DNA of 64,000 bases from an uncultured Bacteroidales bacterium (GTDB taxonomy: Bacteria > Bacteroidota > Bacteroidia > Bacteroidales > Bacteroidaceae): the NCBI GenBank assembly GCA_947303715.1, contig CAMYYY010000007.1:1-64000 (forward strand). Reading direction: 5' to 3'. Each line of letters starts with the position of its first letter. Position 1 is the first letter of the stretch. The notes below the pieces were generated by a model, which saw only the letters and a list, made by a program, of their open reading frames with translations, searched no databases and was not told the DNA's origin. Position numbers and translations under genes: made by a program. Shown here in pieces: positions 26,558 through 36,700 of this stretch.

Positions 26558-27667
26558 TTAGATATCTCCTAGAAAAAGCACACGCTGTGAAGCTTGCATC
26601 TTTTGCAGCATCTGATTATGGCCTTCACGCCCCCAAGCACGGCGATGCCCCCGCACGGGTGCATGACGCCATGTGAGGAGGTACGAGCAGGGAACCTCCG
26701 CCAATATGTCCAACAACCCGTCCGTCAGCGGCCCGCATTCGCTCAAGGCAAAAGGTTTTTTATGCTCCTCAGCCAGACGGCTCACAAAACGCACCGCTGC
26801 CCCGCAGTCGCGGACGAAATCGTTGCCCTGCCCATACCAGTCGAGGCTGAGCATATCCACATACTCATCGCCAGGATAGCCACGCAGGTACTCTTCGGGC
26901 GAATAGACCTTGTCCGTATTATAGGCAAAGAGAATCTGATGGCATCCGCGGCTACGCAGGTAATCGACAGTGAAACGCCACAGCGAGGCATACTCCTCGT
27001 CGGTACAGCGCCCACGTCCCCACCAGAAGAAGGAGCCTGAATGCTCGTGATAGGGACGGAAGATGAAGGGAATAAGCTGTCCATCCCCATCGCGGATGGA
27101 GAGGAAGAACCGCGCCAGCCGCTCGAGCCATGAAACGAACATGGCATGGTCTGCCCCGTCTGGCAGCACTGAGCGTACTGCATTCACTCCCTCGGCCGAC
27201 AGCAGCTGAACGTCCCAAGCCGAACCTGCACCGTTAGGCTGTTTTATCCCAGGCCACTGTGACGTAATGGGGTTGATGGCATGCCACGACACAGTGACAA
27301 TTCCACCCTGCGTATTCCACCACTTCCAGCGGTCGGCAATATCGGCAAAAGCCACAGAGTCGAGACTCAATTTGTAGCCCAGCTCTAGTTCACCCAACTC
27401 AAAGCCTGCGATAGCGGGATAATCGCCCGCAGCCTCACGTGTGTCAGAACGCTCGGGCTCACCCCACCATTCATAGCCATAGAGCAGGTCGTCCTGATGG
27501 CCATACATCACACCGCTCTGCTGCAAGGTCTGTAACTTCTTCAATAGCGCCACGGCCTCGGGGGTCGCCTCTTTATCTGCCGGGCGCCACTCCTGAGCTA
27601 AGGCATTTGCCACCGTCGCGAAGAGGCATATGGCGGAAATCATCAGTTTTTTCTTGTTAACTATCAT
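26558..27667 (-). CDS. GH26 beta-mannanase, copy 1
   Basis: 369 residues with a signal peptide (to NALAQ). GH26 pattern: GVMYGHQDDLLYGYEWW, ELGYKLSLDSV, VSWHAINP, the acid/base Glu in FRPYHEHSGSFFWWG, DEYVDMLSLDWY, and the nucleophile Glu in ALSECGP. Cleaves beta-1,4-mannan. It lies 8 bases after the CE7-type esterase gene, so the two are surely co-transcribed. No attached binding domain. Confidence 0.94.
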   Translation of the reverse strand: MIVNKKKLMISAICLFATVANALAQEWRPADKEATPEAVALLKKLQTLQQSGVMYGHQDDLLYGYEWWGEPERSDTREAAGDYPAIAGFELGELELGYKLSLDSVAFADIADRWKWWNTQGGIVTVSWHAINPITSQWPGIKQPNGAGSAWDVQLLSAEGVNAVRSVLPDGADHAMFVSWLERLARFFLSIRDGDGQLIPFIFRPYHEHSGSFFWWGRGRCTDEEYASLWRFTVDYLRSRGCHQILFAYNTDKVYSPEEYLRGYPGDEYVDMLSLDWYGQGNDFVRDCGAAVRFVSRLAEEHKKPFALSECGPLTDGLLDILAEVPCSYLLTWRHAPVRGHRRAWGREGHNQMLQKMQASQRVLFLGDI

Positions 27668-27675
27668 GATATACC

Positions 27676-28998
27676 TTATTTTAAATAGTTTTCTATAAAT
27701 GCCAGACGAGGGCGATAATATTTTTCATCCCACACTTTTCGCCATTCTCCCGCAGGCCAGGCGTGGGTTCGGAAGGGTACACAATTGATAGTCTTCTTGC
27801 CGCTTGCGCCATTGAGCGAAGCCCAGACAGAGGACGGCGGGCAGGTGGTGTCGATAAGTCCCATCTCACAATAAATCTCAGCCTTCGAGTGGCGGATCAG
27901 TAAGGCGCCGTCGTAGTAAGGCAGAGTGGTATCGAGCTGGGCGGGATTGACATTCGGATGACCCTCAATAGGTTGCGGCCATCCGCTGCGACGGCCCACA
28001 CGTGCACCGCCCAAATCCTGCATGGCAGGCACATTGAGTACAATGGCCGACACACGCGGATCCAGCCCTGCGGCTGCCACAGCCTGACCGCCGCCCTGAC
28101 TCTCACCAATAACGAGGATACGCTTGCCGTCCCATTCAGGCTGGCGGGTCATAAACTCGATGGCACGCAGCAATCGCAAGTACATGCCACGGAAATAATA
28201 CGTCTCGCGGTCGGCAGCATTGTGGTCGTAATAGTTGCGCAGCAAGCCCTCTTCAAGCATATGGTAATAATCTTCGCTCTGCCCATTAAGCATCCCATGA
28301 GCGTTGATGTCAAGGCTGAGGGAACCGTTCCCCAAAGCGGCATTGCCCACACATTCTTCTACCGAGCACTCGCACCAATTACCGCTGACGCCCGCCGCTC
28401 GGCAGAGGATGATGATGGGTAATGACTTCTTTCTAGTCCATGCAGGCTTAGCCAAGTATGCCCGCACCGGAGCTGGACCAAGGCAGTTGATTTCTACATC
28501 CTGACAGGTGTATTTTCCTTGATATCGACCTGGCACCTCCAATGAAGTCGTCCTCACCTGCATAGGCAGAGCCTTCAGCTGTTTTTTCAGATTATCCCAA
28601 TAAGACATTAGGTCGGCAGGCTCCTCATAACCAGCACGGAAACCTTCGGGAGCCACCACATAGCCGATACTTACAGGACGGCCACGACTATCCCCCAACT
28701 CCACGCTCACGGCACAGGTGCTGTCCAACGTCTGCTCCAGAACTGTGAATTCCGCGGAAGCGGGCAAGATGCGAAACTCACGGCCAGCGCTATTATTATA
28801 GGATACACGCACGATGAGCGAATCTTTGGGCACCGTATCGGCACGGCAGGAAACCACGGCGCGCTCACCCTTCTGGTAAATGCCGCTTTCCTTGTCGATA
28901 CTGAGACGGTATCCGCCTGTACGGTACTGTGGAATAATCTGACCTTGGGCAGAAACCACCAGCACGGTCAGCAGAATGAGGAAGAGGAAACGTTTCAA
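27676..28998 (-). CDS. CE7-like acetyl esterase (AXE1 family)
   Basis: 440 residues, secreted (signal peptide to VVSAQG). A ~150-residue N-terminal beta domain precedes the CE7/AXE1 alpha/beta hydrolase, which begins near EEPADLMSYWDNLKKQLKALP. Catalytic triad visible: Ser in ILVIGESQGGGQ, Asp in GLIDTTCPPSSVW, His in FRTHAWP. The SQGGG and TCPPS motifs are typical of CE7. Likely removes acetyl groups from mannan or xylan fragments. The neighbouring GH26 mannanases favour acetylated mannan as substrate (inference). Confidence 0.88.
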   Translation of the reverse strand: MKRFLFLILLTVLVVSAQGQIIPQYRTGGYRLSIDKESGIYQKGERAVVSCRADTVPKDSLIVRVSYNNSAGREFRILPASAEFTVLEQTLDSTCAVSVELGDSRGRPVSIGYVVAPEGFRAGYEEPADLMSYWDNLKKQLKALPMQVRTTSLEVPGRYQGKYTCQDVEINCLGPAPVRAYLAKPAWTRKKSLPIIILCRAAGVSGNWCECSVEECVGNAALGNGSLSLDINAHGMLNGQSEDYYHMLEEGLLRNYYDHNAADRETYYFRGMYLRLLRAIEFMTRQPEWDGKRILVIGESQGGGQAVAAAGLDPRVSAIVLNVPAMQDLGGARVGRRSGWPQPIEGHPNVNPAQLDTTLPYYDGALLIRHSKAEIYCEMGLIDTTCPPSSVWASLNGASGKKTINCVPFRTHAWPAGEWRKVWDEKYYRPRLAFIENYLK

Positions 28999-29031
28999 AA
29001 CTAAATTATATTTTTACTTAGACACACAATT

Positions 29032-30189
29032 TCATCTGAAGTTGGGCAGTTCGTCGCGGGTAATGACGCAGTCCTGCAGTAGGGCATCCTTCCAGTAGTC
29101 GATGTTGGCATTGTTATGGTCGGTACTATTGAAGTCCGCGCTGCCAGGCTGGGAGGTGCGGGCATTATCCCACCAGGGGATGAGGAAGCTCCAGTACTGT
29201 CCGTCAGCCCAAAAGGCCGACACTTTGGGGATATTGCCAAATTCGCTGATGGCATAGAGTTTGCCAGGGAAATGCTCCCGGAAAAAGTTGTACCACCCGC
29301 GCATGCTGGCAAGTGACTGGTTGTAGAAATCGAATGCTACAACATCAACATACTCGTCACCCGGATACCAGCTCATGGAATCGCCAGAGTTATAGACCCA
29401 GATGAGATTGGTGAGGCCGTGGTAATTCACCAAGCGGTCGTACATCACCTGCCAGAGCTCCACGAAGGCCTCGGGGCCGTCGATGCCCCACCAGAACCAA
29501 GCCTTATGCCAGCTAGTTCCAGGATATTCGTCGCTCCAATTGCCTTGTGCCTCGTGGAGGGGACGCCAAAGGATGGGAATGCGTGCATCGCGGAGCGGTT
29601 TCATCCAAGTGGCCACTTGGTCGATGCGGCGAATCATGGTACGGTAGTCGGCCGACGTGGGGTCGAAGATGGCCGAGGGACGGAAGGAGGTCTCGCCGTC
29701 AGCCGTGCCCGGGGTACAGGTATAGGAGGTGCCATCGTTGGTGGGCATATTCCAGTGCCACAGGGCAGCCATGATGCCACGTTTGTTTGTCCAATTCTTC
29801 CAAACGCTCTGGTTGGCATAGTCTATCCAACCGCCCGATGACGAGTAGATGTCGTGGATGTAGTCGATGCAGTTGATGGCGGGGTACTTGCCCGTGTGTT
29901 TATATACCCAGTCGGCCTCGTAGGTATTATAGTTAACGCTGGCATGAACACCTGAGAGTATCCGTTGCCCCACGCCCTCCTCCAGCCAGGCAAGCAGGCG
30001 GCGAGCCTCCACCGAACGGTTTCCCCACTTGGGAATGTCCTCGAAGGTGATGCTGTCGATGCCCGCCACAGGGTAGTTGATGACCCGCCCGTCGGCAAGG
30101 TGTATCTTCATCGTATTCGGCTGGGCAACTACCCCTATAAACGGAAGTAACAGCAAAGCTATCCACCAGATTATAAAAAACTTCTTCAT
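29032..30189 (-). CDS. GH26 beta-mannanase, copy 2
   Basis: 385 residues, secreted. After the signal peptide comes a short segment (MKIHLADGRVINYPVAGIDSITFED) common at the N-terminus of Bacteroidales surface proteins. The GH26 domain follows: LSGVHASVNYN, AALWHWNMP, the acid/base Glu in LWRPLHEAQGNW, WFWWGIDGPEAF, VVAFDFYNQ, and the nucleophile Glu in AISEFGN. It is only distantly similar to the other GH26 in this operon, so the two may differ in endo/exo action or chain-length preference. Confidence 0.94.
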   Translation of the reverse strand: MKKFFIIWWIALLLLPFIGVVAQPNTMKIHLADGRVINYPVAGIDSITFEDIPKWGNRSVEARRLLAWLEEGVGQRILSGVHASVNYNTYEADWVYKHTGKYPAINCIDYIHDIYSSSGGWIDYANQSVWKNWTNKRGIMAALWHWNMPTNDGTSYTCTPGTADGETSFRPSAIFDPTSADYRTMIRRIDQVATWMKPLRDARIPILWRPLHEAQGNWSDEYPGTSWHKAWFWWGIDGPEAFVELWQVMYDRLVNYHGLTNLIWVYNSGDSMSWYPGDEYVDVVAFDFYNQSLASMRGWYNFFREHFPGKLYAISEFGNIPKVSAFWADGQYWSFLIPWWDNARTSQPGSADFNSTDHNNANIDYWKDALLQDCVITRDELPNFR

Positions 30190-30258
30190 GAGTTACGTTT
30201 TGGTCGGGAAGTCCATAGACTCCTGGCCACAGACCTCCCGACCATTTCATATCCGGTT

Positions 30259-33200
30259 CTACTTCTTCAGTATCTTCACCCCGTTCAGGATGTAAAGGCC
30301 CGCGGGCAGCGCGTTAACATCACCGAGCGTAGCTTCCGGCTTTATCAGTCGCCCATCAGCGTTATAAAGACGTCCGGCACGGGCAACCCTATCCAGTACG
30401 GCAGCCACTCCAGTGCCCTCGCCGTCCACCTCGAGCACAAGGCTATAGGTGGCAGCGGCATCGGCTTGCACAGCTCCGGGTACAACGTAAGCACGGTTCG
30501 CACCGACACGTGATGTCGAATCGGTGCTCCATGTGCACTTGCCACCGGCAAAAACAAGGGCTTCTTCAGAGAGGTCAATCTCTTCGTATGTTCCCCTTAG
30601 GGCACCCCCGGCAAGGGGTTCAGTAGCAATTTCGGAGCCTACGGTGAGAGCAGCCCTTACGATGTCGTCCTCAGCCTCGGCATTGTACGTACCATCGGCG
30701 ATATACACCACAGGCTGTCCAGCCTTGGCACCTTGGGCAGCATCGAGAGCCACATACAGCTTATCGCCAGCCGAATAAGTGCCTGCTACGGTGAACATAC
30801 GTCCCGTAGAGGGAGTGATGGCGATGGGATAGCAGAGCGTGGTGACCTCGCCAGCCTTATAATCGCGGACGGGTGTACCAGGCTCCACTCCTGCAATACT
30901 CCCCAGTTCTTCAATAAAGAGGCCTGAGTTGCTGCCGACCGCATGGTCGTGCCACGATACGAGGCGATGGTCGGCGAGCTGGGCATGAAGGTACGAAAGG
31001 TCGCCCCCGGCATAGTCCACGGCATGGATAGTCATTTCGCCACGTCCGATGGGACTGACGGTGAAGAGCGTGGGATGGAGCGAGAGGCTCACCCAGCTGT
31101 CTCGTCCATGCACCTGAATGTAGAGACCGGTGGCCTGATGCTGTATGGCATAAATGCCCTCCTCACCTACAGGAACGAAACGGAAGGCGATATCGGCATC
31201 CTCATCAGAGGTAAAAAAGAGCCCCATGCCTTCACGGACGTCACCGGCTGATAGGGGATTGAGCGTTTCCCAGTCGGCGGTGCCGAGGTAGGTGTCAAAA
31301 AGAGGCCCCAGCTCACTGTTCTCGGCATTGGACGTGCTCCAGCCCTCTTCTTCATATTTTTCACGACTGCCGAAGCGGATGGCATAGAAAAGGATGGGCG
31401 TTATCTGGTTGGCTGCTGCCATAAGAATGGTCTCGGCATTCGCAAGATAGGCCGTGTAGGCATCTGACTCTTCCTGTGTATATGCGCCTGCTGCATCGTA
31501 CTCTATAGCCTCCTCAAGCTGTGCTATGAAATCGTCCGTGGCACCGAAATCCCATGCGCCGGGATCGGGACCTTCTACGCAGAGATTCAGGGCAATCTGC
31601 GCCTTCTCTATGGCATCGCGCAACGGAGTGGGGTCGACGAACATGTCGATGAAAGGCTCGTAGGCAGCCTTGAGGTTCTCAAAGTCCTCCTTGCTGACAT
31701 TGTTCGGGTCAACGGCATCGGCAGCCTCAATGGCGCTCATCAGGTTCGTGAAGACCTCGCCCATGTGGGCAGCCTGATTGTTGGGGTTAGGGGCAGTAAT
31801 GTATAATTGGAACTCGCTGACATGGAAATAGCCGCGGTTGCTGGTGGTCGCCTCAGCATAGAAGCGGAGGTAACGGAAGCCGTTGCCGGAGGACAATTCG
31901 AAGGTTGCCGCCTGCGATGGAACATCCTCGCTGTAAGGCGTACTGACGTCGGCTATCCATTGGTAGTCAAACTTTTCACCCTCAGGTTGGTCACTTCCAT
32001 AGATGCCCCAGGTGGTGACGTGGTCGCTGCCAATGTTCTGACGGCGCGAGATGACCAATTCCAACTCGCCTGCCACGTCGCGTGAAACCTCCACTTGCAG
32101 ATAGTGGTCGCCGTTAGTAGCGTTACCGCCGCTCCAGTAGCTATGCCAGAAGGTTGAGGGGTCGCCGTCGATGAGAACACCTGCACTGAGGTCGCCACCG
32201 TCGCGGCTGCCCAAGTCGTTCTGGCTGAAGGGGCTACTGAACTGGCTAGCCTCGGTGATGAGTTTCTCCTTATACATATCATTGGCGAGTGTAGTCTTTT
32301 CCTTGGCATCGGCAAGCATAAGGACAAAGTCGCGTCCATAGGAGTTGGCGGCGAGAATACTGAGCGCCTCTTCTTCGCCAACGGGGACGAGGTACCACTC
32401 GCTGGCACCGCTTTCGTGAGCGGTATTGCACCACACCGTCATGGGGCCTCCCCAGCCATTGCCGTTGTCGTGCCAGTTGGCATGGACGTAGCGGTAGGCG
32501 TCGGCATCATCGGTGGACATGCGGAAGTTGAAGAGGGGGTAGTCTTGGTCGGTGCTCAGTTCCCACGAGAGGTCATACCCCTCAGGGGTCTGCACAAGGG
32601 GGTCGATGGAGATGCAGGCGGTGCCGTCGGTACAGCGCTCGGCGCTGGTGAAGGTCAGGCGGTTCGAGGGGTTGGCAAGCAGGTAGGTGTCGTCAGCCTG
32701 ACGAGTCATCGTCCAGAGGAATATGGGATTGTCGGGCTCGAGGGTACGCCACCCGTTTTGTCCGTTATTGTCGCTGTACATGGCTTTCAAGGGGTGGGTG
32801 ACGCCGCCCTCGTCCTCCTCGCTACCCTCGTTGAACTGACGGGCGACGACGAAGCGGTAGTAGCCGTCCTCGGGATAGTATAGCTTTTTGGCACCGACGG
32901 CAGCACGATAGGCATCCACAATCGCCTGTGCCAGGGCGTTCAGCTCGGTAGCCGTGAGGGCGGTGCCTCCTTCGCCGTCCTGCGCAGCCGCGGCAGCCGC
33001 TAGCGCATCGGCCAACGCCTGGCATAGCTCAGGGGGATAACAGCCGTAGCCCACGCCTGGGGTAAACGTGGGTAGCAGACCCTCGTAACGGGCACGGATG
33101 CGTAGGAGGTTCTCGCGGGCGGCCTCGAGGTCCTCAGGGGCCGGATTGAAGAACTCGTCCTCGGTGCAAAAGTAGAGGTCGTGTAGGGTAATGACACCCG

Positions 33201-33558
33201 CCTCGCGGTTCTGGATGACTACGCAACTGTAGTAGTCCATGGCATGGGGCACGACCTTGATCCAACCCTCGGTGGCATCGGCGGTGCAGACGACGGAGTA
33301 GGCATTCTGCCAATTGGGGTTCTGGAGAATGAGGTTGAACGAACAGGTAGATTCGTAGCGAATGTAAAGGTAGGCGTAGTCCATCACATCGTACGACTGC
33401 AGGAAGACATTGTACCAACCCCACGCATTTTCTGCGGTAATGGTGTTGCACTCAGGGTCGTTGGGGTCGTCCAACCGCGAGGAGAAATCCACGTCGGTTC
33501 GGGCGCTCGCGCCCACTACTGTCAAGGCGACAGCAAGCAAGAAGTAAATTCGTTTCAT
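30259..33558 (-). CDS. Large surface protein with discoidin-type domain
   Basis: 1099 residues from the ATG at 33558 (MKRIYFLLAVALTVVGASA). The ORF-track start at 33738 lies upstream of a promoter box and adds a non-signal leader, so is rejected. Residues ~447-586 form an F5/8 type C (discoidin) carbohydrate-binding-like domain (LIDGDPSTFWHSYWSGG ... FHVSEFQLYI). Two flanking segments look like beta-trefoil/ricin-type repeats (YAIQHQATGLYIQVHG). The tail LPAGLYILNGVKILKK resembles the C-terminal motif common on secreted Prevotella proteins. First gene of the operon; probably a glycan-binding surface protein acting with the hydrolases. No catalytic residues recognised. Confidence 0.78.
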   Translation of the reverse strand: MKRIYFLLAVALTVVGASARTDVDFSSRLDDPNDPECNTITAENAWGWYNVFLQSYDVMDYAYLYIRYESTCSFNLILQNPNWQNAYSVVCTADATEGWIKVVPHAMDYYSCVVIQNREAGVITLHDLYFCTEDEFFNPAPEDLEAARENLLRIRARYEGLLPTFTPGVGYGCYPPELCQALADALAAAAAAQDGEGGTALTATELNALAQAIVDAYRAAVGAKKLYYPEDGYYRFVVARQFNEGSEEDEGGVTHPLKAMYSDNNGQNGWRTLEPDNPIFLWTMTRQADDTYLLANPSNRLTFTSAERCTDGTACISIDPLVQTPEGYDLSWELSTDQDYPLFNFRMSTDDADAYRYVHANWHDNGNGWGGPMTVWCNTAHESGASEWYLVPVGEEEALSILAANSYGRDFVLMLADAKEKTTLANDMYKEKLITEASQFSSPFSQNDLGSRDGGDLSAGVLIDGDPSTFWHSYWSGGNATNGDHYLQVEVSRDVAGELELVISRRQNIGSDHVTTWGIYGSDQPEGEKFDYQWIADVSTPYSEDVPSQAATFELSSGNGFRYLRFYAEATTSNRGYFHVSEFQLYITAPNPNNQAAHMGEVFTNLMSAIEAADAVDPNNVSKEDFENLKAAYEPFIDMFVDPTPLRDAIEKAQIALNLCVEGPDPGAWDFGATDDFIAQLEEAIEYDAAGAYTQEESDAYTAYLANAETILMAAANQITPILFYAIRFGSREKYEEEGWSTSNAENSELGPLFDTYLGTADWETLNPLSAGDVREGMGLFFTSDEDADIAFRFVPVGEEGIYAIQHQATGLYIQVHGRDSWVSLSLHPTLFTVSPIGRGEMTIHAVDYAGGDLSYLHAQLADHRLVSWHDHAVGSNSGLFIEELGSIAGVEPGTPVRDYKAGEVTTLCYPIAITPSTGRMFTVAGTYSAGDKLYVALDAAQGAKAGQPVVYIADGTYNAEAEDDIVRAALTVGSEIATEPLAGGALRGTYEEIDLSEEALVFAGGKCTWSTDSTSRVGANRAYVVPGAVQADAAATYSLVLEVDGEGTGVAAVLDRVARAGRLYNADGRLIKPEATLGDVNALPAGLYILNGVKILKK

Positions 33559-33642
33559 GACATTAAAAGGTTTAAAAAAAAACAATGGTATTTGAAAATT
33601 GAATATTGATATGAATGGTGAATGGCTCATCGATTTCTGCCA

Positions 33643-33650
33643 CAAAGTTA
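33643..33650 (-). promoter_or_regulatory. -7 box of the mannan-cluster operon
   Basis: TAACTTTG on the minus strand, ~85 bases before the discoidin-protein start. It implies a single promoter for the eight-gene minus-strand cluster and rules out the upstream start offered by the ORF track. Confidence 0.55.
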
Positions 33651-33695
33651 TACTTTCCCTCCAAAAACACACCTGCCGCATCGTTACGAGACTAT

Positions 33696-33743
33696 CCCAA
33701 ATGGGTATTTTACCCAAACGGGAACTCTTTTTACCCAAATGGG
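33696..33743. promoter_or_regulatory. Three CCCAAAyGGG boxes in the divergent region
   Basis: CCCAAATGGG at 33696, CCCAAACGGG at 33713 and CCCAAATGGG at 33734, each with a CCCA/TGGG dyad. They lie between the operon promoter and the promoter of the hybrid regulator, the expected place for an operator of the regulator's AraC domain (inference). Confidence 0.6.
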
Positions 33744-33767
33744 AATCTCAGAAGTAGAAAAAAGCCG

Positions 33768-33775
33768 TACCTTTG
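33768..33775 (+). promoter_or_regulatory. -7 box of the hybrid two-component regulator
   Basis: TACCTTTG, 17 bases before the ATG at 33793, implies a leader of only about 10 bases and supports the 33793 (or 33805) start over 33622. Confidence 0.6.
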
Positions 33776-33792
33776 CAGCAAGAAAAAGAAGA

Positions 33793-36700
33793 ATGAAGGG
33801 TAGAATGGTATTTTGGAGTCTAGGAGTGCACAAGCATTGGAGAACCTGTGCTCCCACACTCCTGCTTTTAGGTATTATCCTGCTTCTTTTCGCAGCCCCC
33901 TGTGCGGCACAGACGCGGCTCGTCTTCCACAACCTCAACACCCAGCAGAATATCGGCCCGAGCTACGTTCGCAGCATCGTGCGTGACCGCCACGGGGCCA
34001 TGTGGTTGCTGATGATGAATCACGTGGAACGCTACGACGGCTACCGTTTTCACCACTATGAAGTGGGTGGAATGCCCGTGGGCGGTGATGCCCTGCACGA
34101 CCTCCGACGGACGGCCGACGGGAGGCTGTGGGTGACGGGGACGCGGCACAACTATGTTCTGAACGAACGGCTCGACCGAATTGATACTATTTGCATGGCT
34201 GACCTTCATCCATACGACATTGCAAATGAGGTGGAACGCATCTTCGTCGATAGGCGCGAAAACCTCTGGTGTGTCAGTACCAACGGACAAACGCTTTACC
34301 ACTATGACTTCGCCTCACGCCGTCTCTATCGGATGGACATTACAAGCGAGATGGGTAATGTGCTTGATCTCTGCGTGGGTGGTGACAGAGTTTATGTGCT
34401 AACATCGGGCGGGGACGCGGGCTGCACGGTGTGGACAGCCGAGACAAAGGGACGGTATTTAACGACGAAAGCTATCACTGACATTGCTGCCACGGATTTG
34501 CTGCACATCTACGTCGATAGCCGCGGAAGGCTGTGGCTCTATGCGCTGAACGATACATGGCTGCACCTTTACGACGAGACTACGGCTTCGTGGAGGGATG
34601 CTGCAGCAATGCTCGGCTTGGACGGAGCAATGATAACAGCTCTCACTGACGACGGCAGCGGCAACCTCTGGATAGGGACGGGCAACCGGGGCATCATCGT
34701 TGTGGAGGCAGAGGGTAGGCTGATTGCCGTGGAGCAGGAGGCGAGCGCACCCTTCCACCTAATGGACAACCACATCAACTGTTTCTATCGCGACACGGAG
34801 ACGGCAACCCTTTGGGTAGGTACCAGCAAACAAGGTGCCGTTTTCACGGGGTCGCGCCTCACGTCGGTAAGCCTCAGCACTCTGTCCGGAGCCGAGGATG
34901 TCAGCTGCCTTGATACCGATCCCGACGGGAGCCTCTGGGTGGGCTTCGACAGCCAAGGAATCGGACATTATAAGATTGAAGATTCAGGATTGAAATCTGA
35001 AGATGGTCTTGCCGTCCTCACCACTCGCAACAGTGCGCTCAGCAGCAATCAGGTCATCTGCACCCTTCGCGACAGCCGTGGGAGGCGCTGGTGGGGAACC
35101 TATGGCGGCAATCTTAACTATGCCGACACCGATGGTACCATCAAGACCATCGATGACAGCCGCATGAGCCACGTCATCAGTATACAAGAGGACGACGAGG
35201 GGCATATCTGGGTGGGCACATTCTACAACGGGGTATTCTGCATCGACGGCACCATGGGACGTATCCTGAGGACAGTGACCATGCGCCGCCACAGCATCCT
35301 CCGCTCCGACTGCATCACGCAGCTCCTCTTCGACAACTACACTCATCGCCTCTACATCGCCACCAATGCAGGACTTTATGTGCTTAACACCCTTGACCAT
35401 ACACTCCAGTGCCTCATGGAAGGTGATATTCGCACCATCCTTCTCACCAACGAGGGACAGACGCTGTGGGTAGGCCTCAACACAGGATTGACGATAATGA
35501 ACGACGAAGAGCAGACTCACCTCACCACGCGCCACGGGCTGTCGCACAACACCATCTTCGCCCTTGTGGAGGACGGGTACGGCTCGGTCTGGGCATCGAC
35601 GAAAAGCGGCATCACCCGCATCACCCCGCTCACGTCCGCCGACGGCACTCGGCGCTACCGCTGTACGGCAACGAATGAGGCCGATGGGTTGGCGGGCATC
35701 TGCTTCAACCTCCACGCCGCCACACGACTCAGCGACTCTACGCTCCTCTTCGGTGCCCTAGGCAACATCGTCAGCGTCACCTCTCACCCCGACCCTGCCG
35801 CACCGCGCCATCACTATCCCATCCGCTTCACCAGCCTCGCATTGGGCGGCGAACGAGTGCGGACAGGTGAACCCACAAGCGACGGCCGCATATTGCTCAG
35901 CGAAAACTTGATGACTACCGACCACCTCACCCTGCGCCATAACGACAGGAACGTCACCATTGAGGTGTCGGACATGGACTGCTACGCCCAGCAGAGCCAG
36001 CATTATCTCTACCGCCTCCGCAGCGCTGATGCCTGGCAGGAGTTGGAGGGGCATGCCGTGATTCTGGGCAACCTCAGCCCGGGCAACTATCGTCTGCAAG
36101 TCCGGCTGGACAACCCCGACGGCGAGGGAGCAGAGGACGATGGCGGCACGGCCTCGCTGCGCATCAGGGTGACGCCCCCATGGTACCTGACGTGGATGGC
36201 GCTGGCGGCGTATGTCCTGCTGGCAGCCACAGCGCTATGGCTGTTCCTGCATCATCGCCGTCGCCTGACCCAGCAGCGTGCCGAGAAACGACAGCGCGAA
36301 ATGGTTCTGGAACAGCGCATGAAGATGGACGAGGCGAAAATGCGCTTCTTCACCAATGTCAGCCACGATATGCGGACACCGCTCTCGCTCATCGTAACCC
36401 CTTTGCACCGCCTACTGGGCGGCAAGCTCGACCCCGACGTGCGCCGTCAGCTGGAGCTAGTCTGCCACAGTGCCGACACGTTGCAGGAGGAGATTACCCA
36501 GCTGCTTGACTTCCGCCGACTTGATCAAGCGCTTGACCCCCTCTACCCCACCGAAGGGTCGTTGAGCCAATTCGTACAGAACGTCTGCCAGCCATTCGTC
36601 GGCACCGAGCTACAAGGGGGTGTCACCCTCAGCGTCAATCTCCCCGAGGACGATGCCGTTGTCACCCGCTTCGACCACACAAAGATGAAGAGCATCCTAC

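Noticed and set aside
33559-33738. 60-residue N-terminal extension of the discoidin protein
   Set aside because: The extension crosses the promoter and lacks a signal peptide; the ATG at 33558 opens a normal signal peptide.
33615-33803. Small ORF reading YPNGNSFYPNGN
   Set aside because: The periodic peptide is only the translation of the CCCAAAyGGG boxes in the promoter region.
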